Assembly: GCA_963779055.1 (NCBI GenBank)
Contig: CAVZWN010000004.1
Coordinates: 930,001-994,000 of the forward strand
Source of the DNA: Sulfurimicrobium sp963779055
Lineage (GTDB): Bacteria; Pseudomonadota; Gammaproteobacteria; Burkholderiales; Sulfuricellaceae
Direction of reading: 5' to 3'
DNA length: 64,000 nt
Position numbers and translations under genes: made by a program. A model generated the notes under the pieces. The model ran no database searches and was not told where the DNA came from. It worked only from the letters and a program-made list of their open reading frames with translations. Shown in pieces: positions 39,659 to 48,550 of this stretch (positions within the stretch are counted from its first letter, which is position 1; every line of letters starts with the position of its first letter).

Positions 39659-39689
39659 CAAAAACAGCGCCTGCTCATCAAGCCACACG

Positions 39690-39716
39690 AAGGCCCGCTT
39701 CATGGCGGGCCTTCTG
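39690..39716. terminator. Hairpin terminator after the small hypothetical gene
   Basis: The arms AAGGCCCGC and GCGGGCCTT enclose the loop TTCATG. The following CTGGTTC is only weakly T-rich, so it is a plausible but imperfect terminator. Confidence 0.6.
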
Positions 39717-39770
39717 GTTCTGGGATAAACTGCCTGCCTGATTATTTTTCGGCAACGGGAAAGGCCGCTG

Positions 39771-40496
39771 GTGAGCAAACAGACGCTGGACCGCATCCTG
39801 CAATCGCAAGGTTTTGGCACCCGCAAGGGATGCCAGCAATTGATCGCGCACGGCGAAGTCTCCATTGGCGGCGAGACTGTCACCGACTATCGCGCCAGAC
39901 TTGAAACCACCGGCCTGACATTCATGCTTTTCGATGAGCCCTGGGTTTATCGCGAGCATGTCTATATCGCGCTGAACAAGCCTGCCGGCTTTGAGTGCTC
40001 CAGAAAGGCCAGCCACCACCCCGGCGTGCTGAAATTGCTACCGGAACAATTCACCTGGCGCGATGTGCAACCGGTTGGGCGCCTCGACCATGACACCACC
40101 GGACTCTTGCTGATGTCCGATGACGGCCCCTTCATTCATGCCCAGTCCTCCCCGAAACACCATGTGCCAAAAATCTACATCGCCACCACACATGACCCGG
40201 CCACCCCGGAACTGGTGGCGCATTTGCTGTCTGGCGTGCAACTCCATGACGAACCGGCTCCGCTGGCGGCAGTAAGCTGCCGCGCGCTGGATACGCACCG
40301 CCTTGAAATCATTCTGGAGCAAGGCAAATACCATCAGGTCAAACGCATGCTGGCGGCGGCCGGCAACCATTGCAGCGCCTTGCAGCGTTCGGCCATCGGA
40401 CGCCTGACGCTGGAATCACTTGGCTTAAAGGAGGGCGAGTGGTGCTATCTGGATGAAGCACAGCGCGCCCTGCTGACCCCCCCCTTGTCAAATTGA
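39771..40496 (+). CDS. Pseudouridine synthase (RsuA family)
   Basis: This 241-residue enzyme has an N-terminal S4 domain (LDRILQSQGFGTRKGCQQLI) and a catalytic domain with GRLDHDTTGLLL, where the central aspartate is catalytic. The organisation matches RsuA, which modifies U516 of 16S rRNA, more than RluB. The start is GTG 39771. The specificity is inferred from family resemblance. Confidence 0.88.
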   Translation: MSKQTLDRILQSQGFGTRKGCQQLIAHGEVSIGGETVTDYRARLETTGLTFMLFDEPWVYREHVYIALNKPAGFECSRKASHHPGVLKLLPEQFTWRDVQPVGRLDHDTTGLLLMSDDGPFIHAQSSPKHHVPKIYIATTHDPATPELVAHLLSGVQLHDEPAPLAAVSCRALDTHRLEIILEQGKYHQVKRMLAAAGNHCSALQRSAIGRLTLESLGLKEGEWCYLDEAQRALLTPPLSN

Positions 40497-40615
40497 TCCG
40501 CCCTCCGAAATCAAACAATCAAACGATTGTCACACCTCGCTTAGTCGGCTATTCTGCTGCCACAACAATAAGTTGCAGAAATCACGGCAACAGAATACGA
40601 GGAATTGAAACCACC

Positions 40616-40840
40616 ATGTCTGACAAGCACAAACCGAGAACCGGGCAAGACCGCCGCAAAAAAGACAAGGGGGCTCCTACAGGATGGAAAGAACGCAGGC
40701 GCACCCCTGAGCGCAGAATGCCGGAAGTGGAAGAAATTTCTGTCGCTGAATTCATGCGCCTGATGGCCGAGAACAAACCGCCCGCAGAAAACCCGACGGA
40801 AGACTCATCCAGCCACTGGGATAAAATCAGAAAATTTTAG
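40616..40840 (+). CDS. Small basic hypothetical protein
   Basis: I do not recognise this 74-residue protein. It is very rich in lysine and arginine in the first half (DRRKKDKG, KERRRTPERR) and more acidic in the second. It starts at ATG 40616 with AGGA about 13 bases upstream. The frame is open further upstream to 40493 without a better start. It could bind nucleic acid, which is speculation from charge alone. Confidence 0.5.
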   Translation: MSDKHKPRTGQDRRKKDKGAPTGWKERRRTPERRMPEVEEISVAEFMRLMAENKPPAENPTEDSSSHWDKIRKF

Positions 40841-40848
40841 CGGTCCTT

Positions 40849-40877
40849 TTGGAGCAAATTACCGGGGAGGCTATAAT
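40849..40877 (+). promoter_or_regulatory. Promoter upstream of ychF
   Basis: -35 TTGGAG (40849-40854), a 17-base spacer and a perfect -10 TATAAT (40872-40877). It lies about 90 bases before the ychF start. Confidence 0.65.
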
Positions 40878-40966
40878 AATGCCCCCTGCCTGCGTTCCCA
40901 AGTCAGGCGGGATTTCCGAAGCGCTCACCCAGAGCGTCGCTGGGTACTGATATTTAAAGGATTTAC

Positions 40967-42058
40967 ATGAGTCTCCAATGCGGTATCGTCGGCCTGCCCA
41001 ATGTCGGCAAGTCCACTCTGTTCAACGCCATTACCAGCGCAGGGATTGCGGCGGAAAACTATCCCTTCTGCACCATCGAGCCGAATGTCGGCATCGTGGA
41101 AATTCCTGACCCGCGGGTGGAAAAACTGGTGGAAATCGTCAAGCCGCAAAAAGTGCAGCATGCGATCATGGAGTTTGTCGATATCGCCGGCCTGGTGGCG
41201 GGCGCCTCCAAAGGTGAAGGGCTGGGCAACAAGTTTCTCGCCAATATCCGCGAAACCGATGCCATCGCCCATGTGGTGCGCTGCTTCGAAAATGTGGACG
41301 TGGTGCACGTGGCCGGCAAGGTCGACCCCATTTCCGATATCGAAGTGATCAACACCGAGCTCGCCCTGGCCGATCTTGAAACTGTCGAGAAAGCGGTACT
41401 GCGCAGCAACAAGCTGGCAAAATCCGGCGACAAGGATGCCGTGCGCGTGATGGCGCTGCTGGAAAAAGTTCGTGCCACGCTGGATCAAGGCCAGCCCGCC
41501 CGCAGCCTGAAGCTGGACAAGGAAGATGCCGCCCTGCTCAAGCCGCTGTGCCTGATGACCATGAAACCCACCATGTACATCGCCAACGTCGATGAGGGCG
41601 GTTTCAGCAACAACCCCTTCCTGGAAAAAGTAGAGCAGCACGCGGCAAAAGAAGGTGCGCCCGTGGTCGCGATCTGCGCCGCCATCGAAGGCGAAATTGC
41701 AGACCTGGACGAGGCAGACAAGAAAGAATTCCTCGCCGACATGGGCCTCGAAGAGCCCGGCCTGAACCGCGTTATCCGCGCCGCCTACAAGTTGCTCGGT
41801 CTGCAGACCTACTTCACCGCCGGGGTCAAGGAAGTGCGTGCCTGGACCATCCATATCGGCGACACTGGCCCACAGGCGGCTGGCGTGATCCACACCGACT
41901 TCGAACGCGGCTTCATCCGTGCCCAGACCATCTCCTTTGATGACTTCGTGGCCTGCAAGGGCGAGCATGGCGCCAAGGAAGCCGGGAAAATGCGTTCGGA
42001 AGGCAAGGAATATGTCGTACATGATGGCGATGTCATGAATTTCCTGTTTAACGTCTAG
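40967..42058 (+). CDS. ychF: Redox-regulated ATPase YchF
   Basis: This 363-residue Obg-family P-loop protein binds ATP rather than GTP. It has GLPNVGKSTLFNAIT, the switch segment DIAGLVAGASKGEGLGN, and a C-terminal TGS domain (GEHGAKEAGKMRSEGKEY). It associates with ribosomes and stress responses in other bacteria. It is full length. Confidence 0.96.
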   Translation: MSLQCGIVGLPNVGKSTLFNAITSAGIAAENYPFCTIEPNVGIVEIPDPRVEKLVEIVKPQKVQHAIMEFVDIAGLVAGASKGEGLGNKFLANIRETDAIAHVVRCFENVDVVHVAGKVDPISDIEVINTELALADLETVEKAVLRSNKLAKSGDKDAVRVMALLEKVRATLDQGQPARSLKLDKEDAALLKPLCLMTMKPTMYIANVDEGGFSNNPFLEKVEQHAAKEGAPVVAICAAIEGEIADLDEADKKEFLADMGLEEPGLNRVIRAAYKLLGLQTYFTAGVKEVRAWTIHIGDTGPQAAGVIHTDFERGFIRAQTISFDDFVACKGEHGAKEAGKMRSEGKEYVVHDGDVMNFLFNV

Positions 42059-42113
42059 CCGGTTTGGATTAGGATGGCGCTTCCTGACATTAATTTTTGA
42101 GAAGGGAAATAAC

Positions 42114-42537
42114 ATGAAAAAACTGATTATCGCCGCCATCGCCCTGATGCTGGCCAGTCCTCTGGCTTTTGCCGGACCTCAGCAGGAAAGAATGAAAGAG
42201 TGCAATGCCAGCGCAAAAACCCAGGATCTCAAAGGGGATGCGCGCAAAGTCTTCATGAAAGACTGCTTGAGCGGAAAAGCAACCGAAGCGGCCAGCGACA
42301 AGACGCCGCAGCAGAACAGGATGACGCAATGCAACCAGGAAGCTGGCGACAAGGCGCCTCAAGGGCGACGAGCGCAAGAAGTTCATGAGCAGTTGCCTGA
42401 GCGGCAAAGAACCGGAAGCCGCCAGCGGCAAGACCACTCAGCAGAACAAAATGACCCAGTGCAACAAGGAAGCTGGCGACAAGGCGCTCAAGGGCGACGA
42501 GCGCAAGAAGTTCATGAGTGACTGTCTGAAAAACTGA
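42114..42537 (+). CDS. PsiF repeat protein, interrupted by a +1 frameshift
   Basis: A signal peptide (about 1-20, ending AFA) is followed by three PsiF repeats of the pattern MxxCN...LKGDxRKxFMxxCL. The first two thirds read in one frame. At 42357-42358 an extra C (gcgcctc against gcgctc in the next repeat) shifts the rest. Without it the protein is 140 residues and ends at 42537. Repeats two and three are nearly identical at DNA level. Its periplasmic role is unknown; E. coli psiF is phosphate-starvation induced. Confidence 0.82.
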
Positions 42538-42580
42538 GCATGCGGGGCGGATCATACGCCCCTGTGTTGTTGACCAAAGC

Positions 42581-42618
42581 GGGGCCAGTGCAGCGATGCG
42601 CTGGCCCCATTTGTTTTG
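42581..42618 (+). terminator. Intrinsic terminator before the hydrogenase genes
   Basis: The arms GGGGCCAG and CTGGCCCC are separated by a 12-base loop and followed by ATTTGTTTTG. It ends the psiF unit. The remaining 152 bases to the hydrogenase protease gene show no clear promoter to me. Confidence 0.75.
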
Positions 42619-42770
42619 GTGAAAAATCTCTGGTGACAATGCGCATTGATTTTTCCCCCCTCTGGTGCTAGCTTGGAAACACTTGCCTGGCCGGGGAGAG
42701 GCGCCATGCTCAACCGTTGCTGCACTGCTGCCGTCAGGCACCATTCCGTCTGTTTCTTGCGCGCTGAATC

Positions 42771-43259
42771 GTGACATCCCATCTCCACTCCTCGCGTATT
42801 CTGGTGCTCGGCATCGGCAATACCCTGCTGCAGGACGAGGGCGCGGGAATCCACGCCATGCGGCAACTGCAAAATGAATTTTCCGGCCACCATGACGTCG
42901 AATTCATGGATGGCGGCACCCTGAGTTTCAGCCTGGCAGGGCCGATCAGCGAGGTGGAATGCCTGCTCGTCATCGATGCCGCCGAACTGGGGGATAAGCC
43001 CGGCACAGTCAGAGTGTTTCGCGACGCCGGGATGGACAGCTTCCTGGGCGCGGGCGGCAAACGCAGCGTGCATGAGGTGGGGCTGCTGGACCTGCTGGCC
43101 ATCGCCCATCTGACCGGCAGCCTGCCGCCACGCAGGGCGCTGATCGGCATCCAGCCTGGCACGATCGACTGGGGCGAAACGCCCTCCGACGCGGTGGCCG
43201 GGGCGCTTCCGCTGGTTTGCGCGAAAGCTGGCGAGCTGATACGGGGCTGGCAGGCATGA
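42771..43259 (+). CDS. hynD: Hydrogenase maturation protease
   Basis: This 162-residue HupD/HyaD-type endopeptidase starts at GTG 42771 and contains GIGNTLLQDEGAG, with the glutamate that reads nickel, and the conserved aspartate in VIDAAELG. It would remove the C-terminal propeptide of HynL. Its stop overlaps the next gene by four bases. The gene name is assigned from context with hynS-hynL and could equally be written hupD. Confidence 0.88.
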   Translation: MTSHLHSSRILVLGIGNTLLQDEGAGIHAMRQLQNEFSGHHDVEFMDGGTLSFSLAGPISEVECLLVIDAAELGDKPGTVRVFRDAGMDSFLGAGGKRSVHEVGLLDLLAIAHLTGSLPPRRALIGIQPGTIDWGETPSDAVAGALPLVCAKAGELIRGWQA

Positions 43260-43637
43260 GCAGCAACGCCGCGCCCCTGCTGCATGAAATCGCGGCGCTG
43301 CTGGACAGGCTGGCGCAAACTGGCGAGGGCGGCAGCGTGCAACTGAACGGCCTGCCGCTTCAGCCGGGGGATTACGAAGCCCTGCAGGAAGCGCTGGGAG
43401 AAGGCGAGGTCAGCGCCGAAATCCAGGCGCTGGGTCCCGACCCGGATCAGGGAAACGGCACTGCATGGCGTGTGGTGGGTGATCCACCGCAATGGCGCAG
43501 AGGAAGTCGTGGCGGAATCGATCGAGGTGACGCGCTGCCCGTCCCTCCTGCAAACCCCGGCAGAGGATGTGGCCGAGGCCGCACGAGCCCTGCGCGAGCG
43601 CCTGAGTGTCGCAACAAAAGGAGAGCACGATGAGTGA
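43256..43637 (+). CDS. HupH/HyaF-like hydrogenase assembly protein, interrupted by a +1 frameshift
   Basis: The N-terminal part (ALLDRLAQTGEGGSVQL) and, in the next frame, the C-terminal part (VVAESIEVTRCPSLLQTP, then a helical end) together match the C-terminal domain of HupH/HyaF, which helps small-subunit assembly. One extra G at 43477-43479 breaks the frame. Corrected, the product is 126 residues and covers only this domain. It overlaps both the protease gene and the hynS start. Confidence 0.75.
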
Positions 43638-44718
43638 CGAGCAATCATTGGGTGCATTGTTGCGCGAGCAGGGCATATCCCGCCGCGGCTTTCTCAAATT
43701 CTGCGGCGCCATGGCCTCGCTCATGGCGCTGCCCGGCAGCATGGTCCCGGCCATTGCCGCCGCGCTGGACAAGGCGCAGCGCCCCTCGGTGATCTGGCTC
43801 TCGTTCCAGGAATGCACCGGCTGCACCGAATCCCTCACCCGCTCCCACTCCCCTACCCTGGAAGGTCTGATCCTCAACGCCATTTCGCTGGACTATCACC
43901 ACACCCTGCAGGCAGCTTCGGGCGAAGCGGCAGAGGCCGCACGCGAAGCCGCGATGAAGCAGTTTTTCGGCAAATACCTGCTGATCGTGGATGGCTCGAT
44001 TCCCACCAAGGACGGCGGGGTGTATTCCACCATTGCCGGCATCAGCAATCTCGACATGCTGCACGAAGCGGCCAAAGGCGCGGCGGCGATCGTGGCGGTC
44101 GGCACTTGCGCGGCTTTCGGCGGCCTGCCGCACGCCAACCCCAATCCCACCGGCGCGGTAGCGGTATCGGACATCATCAAGGACAAACCGATCATCAATA
44201 TTTCCGGCTGCCCGCCCATTCCGGTGGTGATCACCGGCGTGCTGGCGCATTATCTGACGTTTGGCACCCTGCCCGAGCTGGATGGCCTGGGGCGGCCCAA
44301 GGCCTTCTATGGCGAATCCATCCACGACCGCTGCTACCGCCGCCCCTTCTACGACCAGGGCAAGTTTGCCAAGACCTTCGACGACGAGGGTGCCCGCAAT
44401 GGCTGGTGCCTGTTCGAACTGGGTTGCAAGGGGCCGACCACTTTCAATGCCTGCGCCACCACCAAGTGGAACCAGGGCACCAGTTTCCCGATTGAATCCG
44501 GCCATGGCTGTCTGGGTTGTTCCGAGCCCAATTTCTGGGATGCCGGCAGCTTCTACCACCCCCTGTCGACGCCGATCACGCCCGTGGGTCGGGCCGCTGC
44601 CGTTGCCGCCGCAGCGGGTATCGCCACAGGGGCGGCCATCGCCATGCACAACCGTCACGTCAAGGATGTCGCCAGAAAAGGGCATCAGAGCGTGACGGTG
44701 AACGACCTGGAGAAATAG
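43630..44718 (+). CDS. hynS: [NiFe]-hydrogenase small subunit
   Basis: This 362-residue precursor has a Tat signal with SRRGFLK at residues 17-23. The proximal-cluster cysteines are in ECTGCTE (C62, C65) and GTCAAFGG, the distal-cluster histidine region is DRCYRRPFYDQ, and GHGCLGC lies near the C-terminus. An alanine-rich C-terminal helix (about 320-340) could anchor it. With Isp1/Isp2 between hynS and hynL the enzyme fits group 1e (Isp type). It starts at ATG 43630 inside the upstream gene's end. Confidence 0.93.
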   Translation: MSDEQSLGALLREQGISRRGFLKFCGAMASLMALPGSMVPAIAAALDKAQRPSVIWLSFQECTGCTESLTRSHSPTLEGLILNAISLDYHHTLQAASGEAAEAAREAAMKQFFGKYLLIVDGSIPTKDGGVYSTIAGISNLDMLHEAAKGAAAIVAVGTCAAFGGLPHANPNPTGAVAVSDIIKDKPIINISGCPPIPVVITGVLAHYLTFGTLPELDGLGRPKAFYGESIHDRCYRRPFYDQGKFAKTFDDEGARNGWCLFELGCKGPTTFNACATTKWNQGTSFPIESGHGCLGCSEPNFWDAGSFYHPLSTPITPVGRAAAVAAAAGIATGAAIAMHNRHVKDVARKGHQSVTVNDLEK

Positions 44719-44719
44719 A

Positions 44720-45379
44720 ATGAGCGATATGGACTTGCTCCTCTGGGCCCGTGGCCCGGGCCTGCAAATCGCCTTGGCGGTCTTCATAATCGGGATGCTG
44801 CTCAAACTGTTCGAAATCTTCAGTCTGGGGCGCAAAAAAGATCTTTCCACGCCGCGTCCGGGCAAGGCTGGAGCAGGATGGAAAACCATCTTCAGCCGCT
44901 CCCTGCCGGACAGGACCCTGCTGAAGCGGACCTTCCCGACTTATCTCATGGGCTATACCTTCCACCTCGGCTTTTTCATCGCCCTGCTGTTCTTTGCGCC
45001 CCACATCGAGCTGTTCCGCAACACCACCGGCCTGAGCTGGCCGGCATTGCCGACCCCGCTGGTGGACGGCATTTCCCTCCTGACCATCGTGGCGCTGCTG
45101 CTGATGCTGGGCTATCGCCTGTACCACCCGGTCAAGCGCTTCCTCTCCACTTTCGACGATTATGCATCCTGGGCACTGACCATGGCCCCGCTGCTGAGCG
45201 GCTACCTGGCCTTTCACCACCTGCTGCTGCCCTACACCCAGATGCTGGCGCTGCACATCCTGAGCGTGGAACTGCTGCTGGTCTGCATGCCCTTCACCAA
45301 ACTCTTTCATACCGTCTCGCTGTTCATCTCCCGCTGGTACAACGGCGATGCGCTGGGACATAAAGGAGCAAGATTATGA
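44720..45379 (+). CDS. isp1: Isp1, NarI-like cytochrome b of the hydrogenase
   Basis: This 219-residue integral membrane protein has about five transmembrane helices and histidines in helices (YTFHLGFF, YLAFHHLLLP, LFHTVSLF) that could bind two b haems, like NarI and DsrM. It lies between hynS and isp2, as in Allochromatium and Thiocapsa hyn operons. It would pass electrons from H2 to quinones or to a sulfur pathway. A 37-codon ORF starts on its stop codon. Confidence 0.88.
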   Translation: MSDMDLLLWARGPGLQIALAVFIIGMLLKLFEIFSLGRKKDLSTPRPGKAGAGWKTIFSRSLPDRTLLKRTFPTYLMGYTFHLGFFIALLFFAPHIELFRNTTGLSWPALPTPLVDGISLLTIVALLLMLGYRLYHPVKRFLSTFDDYASWALTMAPLLSGYLAFHHLLLPYTQMLALHILSVELLLVCMPFTKLFHTVSLFISRWYNGDALGHKGARL

Positions 45380-45489
45380 GCAAGGAGCAGGGTCCGTGCG
45401 AAGCATGGGTGCGACTGGCCGCGAATAATCTCGGTTGCCGACGCAGCGGTAACGGATACAGTGACACTCGTTCGGAGGCAACATTATGA
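45376..45489 (+). CDS. Putative 37-residue small protein between isp1 and isp2
   Basis: ATG 45376 overlaps the isp1 stop (ATGA) and TGA 45487-45489 overlaps the isp2 start (ATGA). A strong AAAGGAG site sits seven bases before the ATG. The frame is uninterrupted for 37 codons and encodes two cysteines (CEAW, GCRRSG) and a charged tail. I know no family for it. Its third-position GC is visibly lower than in the flanking genes, which could mean recent arrival or that it is only a coupling spacer. Confidence 0.5.
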   Translation: MSKEQGPCEAWVRLAANNLGCRRSGNGYSDTRSEATL

Positions 45490-46754
45490 CTGCCTCATTG
45501 GAACGCGGCCTCGACGCCTTTCGCGAGGTGATGGATGCCCCCATCGCCAGCTTTTTCAACAGTTGCGTGCATTGCGGGCTATGTGCCGATGCCTGCCTGT
45601 TCCACACCGAAACCGGCGACCCGAAATACACCCCGATCCACAAGCTGGAGCCCCTGCGCAAGCTATGGAAGCGCGAATACACCCTGCTCGGCAAGCTGGC
45701 AGCGCTGCTTGGCCTGGGCGAATCCGTCAGCGATGCGGAGCTGGCGGAATGGAGCCCGCTGGTGTACGACAGCTGCACCCTGTGCGGGCGCTGCACCCTG
45801 GTGTGCCCGGTCGGCAACGACATCACCTACATGATCCGCAAGATGCGCGAGGGCATGGCGGCATCCGGTCATGCCCCGGCCGGGCTGGTCGAGGCCACGC
45901 GCCGATCCATCGAACTGGGCAGCCCGATGGGCATCCAGACCAAGGCATTCATGGCCCAGGTGCGCGGGCAGGAGGAGGAAACCGGCATCGAGATCCCGGT
46001 GGACCAGGCCGGGGCGGATTACCTGGTGATCATGTCCTCGATGGAAATCCTCGGCTACCCGGAATACCTCGGCTCGCTGGCACGCATTTTCAAACAGGCC
46101 GACATCAGCTGGACGGTTTCCAGCGAAGCCTTCGAGGCCACCAACAGCGGCATCCAGATCGGCGTTTCCGACATCGCCCGGCAAATCGTCGCGCGCGTGG
46201 TCGATGCGGCGGAAAAACTCGGCGTGAAAACCGTCATCAGCCCGGAATGCGGACATGCCTTCTCCGCCCTGCGCTGGGAAGGCCCGAACCTCATCGGCCG
46301 GCCTTACAAATTCGAAGTGGTGCACGTGCTGGAACTGCTCGACCAGCTGCGCAAGGATGGGCGGCTCAAGACCGAGGGCAAGACCGATGCGGCGCTTACC
46401 CTGCACGACCCCTGCCAGATCGTGCGGCGCGGCGGCATCGTGGCCGAGCCGCGCAACCTGATCAACATGGTGGCCAGCGATTTCCGTGAAATGGAAGATC
46501 CCGGCATGTACAACTGGTGCTGCGGCGGCGGGGGCGGGGTATCGGCAATCACCGAGGCCGAGGAATTGCGCTTCAAGGTATTCAAAATCAAGAAGCGCCA
46601 GATCGAAGGCACGGGCGCGGGCACCATGGTCACCGCCTGCGCCAACTGCCGCAATGTGCTCGAGGAAGGTCTGGAGCATTACAAGATGGAAACCAAAATG
46701 ATCGGCATCACCGAACTGGTGGCCGAACATCTTAAACAGGAAGACGCATCATGA
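45486..46754 (+). CDS. isp2: Isp2, HdrD-like iron-sulfur protein of the hydrogenase
   Basis: This 422-residue cytoplasmic-side protein has two ferredoxin-type motifs, CVHCGLCADAC near residue 24 and CTLCGRCTLVCP near 98. CCG-domain features of heterodisulfide reductase HdrD/DsrK follow (SPECGHAFSAL, HDPCQI, YNWCCGGGGG). In hyn operons this protein pairs with Isp1 to link hydrogenase to the membrane. A GGAGG site precedes ATG 45486, and the stop overlaps hynL by four bases. Confidence 0.9.
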   Translation: MTASLERGLDAFREVMDAPIASFFNSCVHCGLCADACLFHTETGDPKYTPIHKLEPLRKLWKREYTLLGKLAALLGLGESVSDAELAEWSPLVYDSCTLCGRCTLVCPVGNDITYMIRKMREGMAASGHAPAGLVEATRRSIELGSPMGIQTKAFMAQVRGQEEETGIEIPVDQAGADYLVIMSSMEILGYPEYLGSLARIFKQADISWTVSSEAFEATNSGIQIGVSDIARQIVARVVDAAEKLGVKTVISPECGHAFSALRWEGPNLIGRPYKFEVVHVLELLDQLRKDGRLKTEGKTDAALTLHDPCQIVRRGGIVAEPRNLINMVASDFREMEDPGMYNWCCGGGGGVSAITEAEELRFKVFKIKKRQIEGTGAGTMVTACANCRNVLEEGLEHYKMETKMIGITELVAEHLKQEDAS

Positions 46755-48520
46755 GCCAGCGTATCGTCGTCGACCCCATCACCCGCATCGAAGGCCACCT
46801 GCGCATCGAGGCGGAAACCAACGACCTGGGTGAAATCACCCGGGCTTCGAGCGCCGGCACCATGGTGCGCGGCATCGAAATCATCCTCAGGGGCCGCGAC
46901 CCGCGCGATGCCTGGGCCTTTGCGCAGCGCATCTGCGGCGTGTGTACGCTGGTGCATGGCATCGCCTCGGTGCGCGCGGTGGAAAACGCGCTCGATTACA
47001 AGATCCCGCCCAACGCCCAGCTGATCCGCAACCTGATGATCGCGGCCCAGTATGTGCACGACCATGTGATGCACTTCTACCATTTGCACGCGCTCGACTG
47101 GGTGGACGTGGTCTCGGCGCTCCAGGCCGATCCGAAACGCACATCGGAACTGGCGCAGAGCCTGTCGAGCTATGCCAAATCCTCGCCGGGCTATTTCGCC
47201 GATACGCAGAAGAAGCTCAAGACTTTTGTCGAATCCGGCCAGTTAGGCATTTTCAGCAACGGCTACTGGGGCCATCCGGCCTACAAGCTGCCGCCCGAAG
47301 CCAACCTGATGGCAGTGGCGCATTATTTCGAGGCTCTCGTCTGGCAAAGGGACGTAGCGCAACTGCACACCATTTTCGGCGGCAAGAATCCGCATCCCAA
47401 TTTCGTGGTGGGCGGGGTGCCCTGCGCCATCAGCGTCCATCCTGGCCATAAGGGCCACGGCAAGGGGCCGCACTATCGCGGCGGCGCCGGGGCGACCGCA
47501 CTCAACATGGTGGGGCTGGAAAAGGTTAAAAATCTCATCACCCAGATGCGCGACTTCGTCGATCAGGTTTATGTGCCGGACACGCTGGCCATCGCCGGTT
47601 TCTACAAGGACTGGGCACAGCAGGGCGAAGGCATCGGCAATTTCATGACCTATGGCGATTTCCCGGAAAAGGGCATGGACGACCCGGCCAGCTTCCTGAT
47701 TCCCTCCGGCGTGATCCTCGACCGCGATCTGAGCAAAATCCACCCGGTGGACCTCAATGCCGACGACCAGATTCAGGAATACGTCGCTCACTCGTGGTAC
47801 GACTACAGCGGCGGCAAGGAAAAAGGCCTGCACCCCTACCAGGGCGAAACCACGCTCAACTACACCGGCCCGAAGCCGCCCTACCAGCATCTGGATACCG
47901 ACGCCTCCTATTCCTGGATGAAGTCGCCGCGCTGGCGCGGCAAGGCGGTCGAGGTCGGCCCGCTGGCGCGGGTGCTGATGCTGTACGCCAGGGGTCATGA
48001 ACAGACCAGGGATCTGGTCGGCATGGCGCTGAACAAGCTGGACCTGCCGGTTGGCGCCCTGTACTCCACTCTGGGCCGCACCGCCGCACGCACGCTGGAA
48101 ACCAAGATCATCGTCGACGCCATGCAGGGCTGGTACGACCAGTTGCTGGCCAACATCAAGGCAGGCGATGTGCGCACCTTCAACGAAACCCTGTGGGAGC
48201 CTTCCTCCTGGCCCGCCCTGGCCAAAGGCGTGGGCTATACCGAGGCGCCGCGCGGCGCGCTGGCGCACTGGATCGTCATCAAGGACCAGATCATCGACAA
48301 CTATCAGGCGGTCGTCCCCTCCACCTGGAATGCCGGGCCGCGCGACACGGCCGGGCAGGACGGCCCTTACGAAGCCGCGCTCAAGGGGCACAAGCTGCAC
48401 GACCCGAAACAGCCGATCGAGATCCTGCGCACCATCCACAGCTTCGACCCCTGCATCGCCTGCGCCGTGCACGTGGTTGACCCCACAGGGGAAGAACTGG
48501 TGCAGGTCAAGGTAATATAG
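46751..48520 (+). CDS. hynL: [NiFe]-hydrogenase large subunit
   Basis: This 589-residue catalytic subunit has the N-terminal nickel motif RICGVC (C62, C65) and the C-terminal motif DPCIACAVH (C568, C571, H574). A 15-residue propeptide starting VVDPTGEEL follows and should be removed by the protease at 42771. It has VVDPITRIEGHLR near the start. It overlaps isp2 by four bases and is complete. Confidence 0.97.
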   Translation: MSQRIVVDPITRIEGHLRIEAETNDLGEITRASSAGTMVRGIEIILRGRDPRDAWAFAQRICGVCTLVHGIASVRAVENALDYKIPPNAQLIRNLMIAAQYVHDHVMHFYHLHALDWVDVVSALQADPKRTSELAQSLSSYAKSSPGYFADTQKKLKTFVESGQLGIFSNGYWGHPAYKLPPEANLMAVAHYFEALVWQRDVAQLHTIFGGKNPHPNFVVGGVPCAISVHPGHKGHGKGPHYRGGAGATALNMVGLEKVKNLITQMRDFVDQVYVPDTLAIAGFYKDWAQQGEGIGNFMTYGDFPEKGMDDPASFLIPSGVILDRDLSKIHPVDLNADDQIQEYVAHSWYDYSGGKEKGLHPYQGETTLNYTGPKPPYQHLDTDASYSWMKSPRWRGKAVEVGPLARVLMLYARGHEQTRDLVGMALNKLDLPVGALYSTLGRTAARTLETKIIVDAMQGWYDQLLANIKAGDVRTFNETLWEPSSWPALAKGVGYTEAPRGALAHWIVIKDQIIDNYQAVVPSTWNAGPRDTAGQDGPYEAALKGHKLHDPKQPIEILRTIHSFDPCIACAVHVVDPTGEELVQVKVI

Positions 48521-48550
48521 GCATATCCGGGTTCAACATAAAGGCACCCC

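Noticed and set aside
42640..42770. Sigma-54 type promoter before the hydrogenase genes
   Set aside because: A TGG...TTG-like match near 42662 lacks the GC at the -12 position, so I do not claim it despite ntrBC elsewhere in the window.
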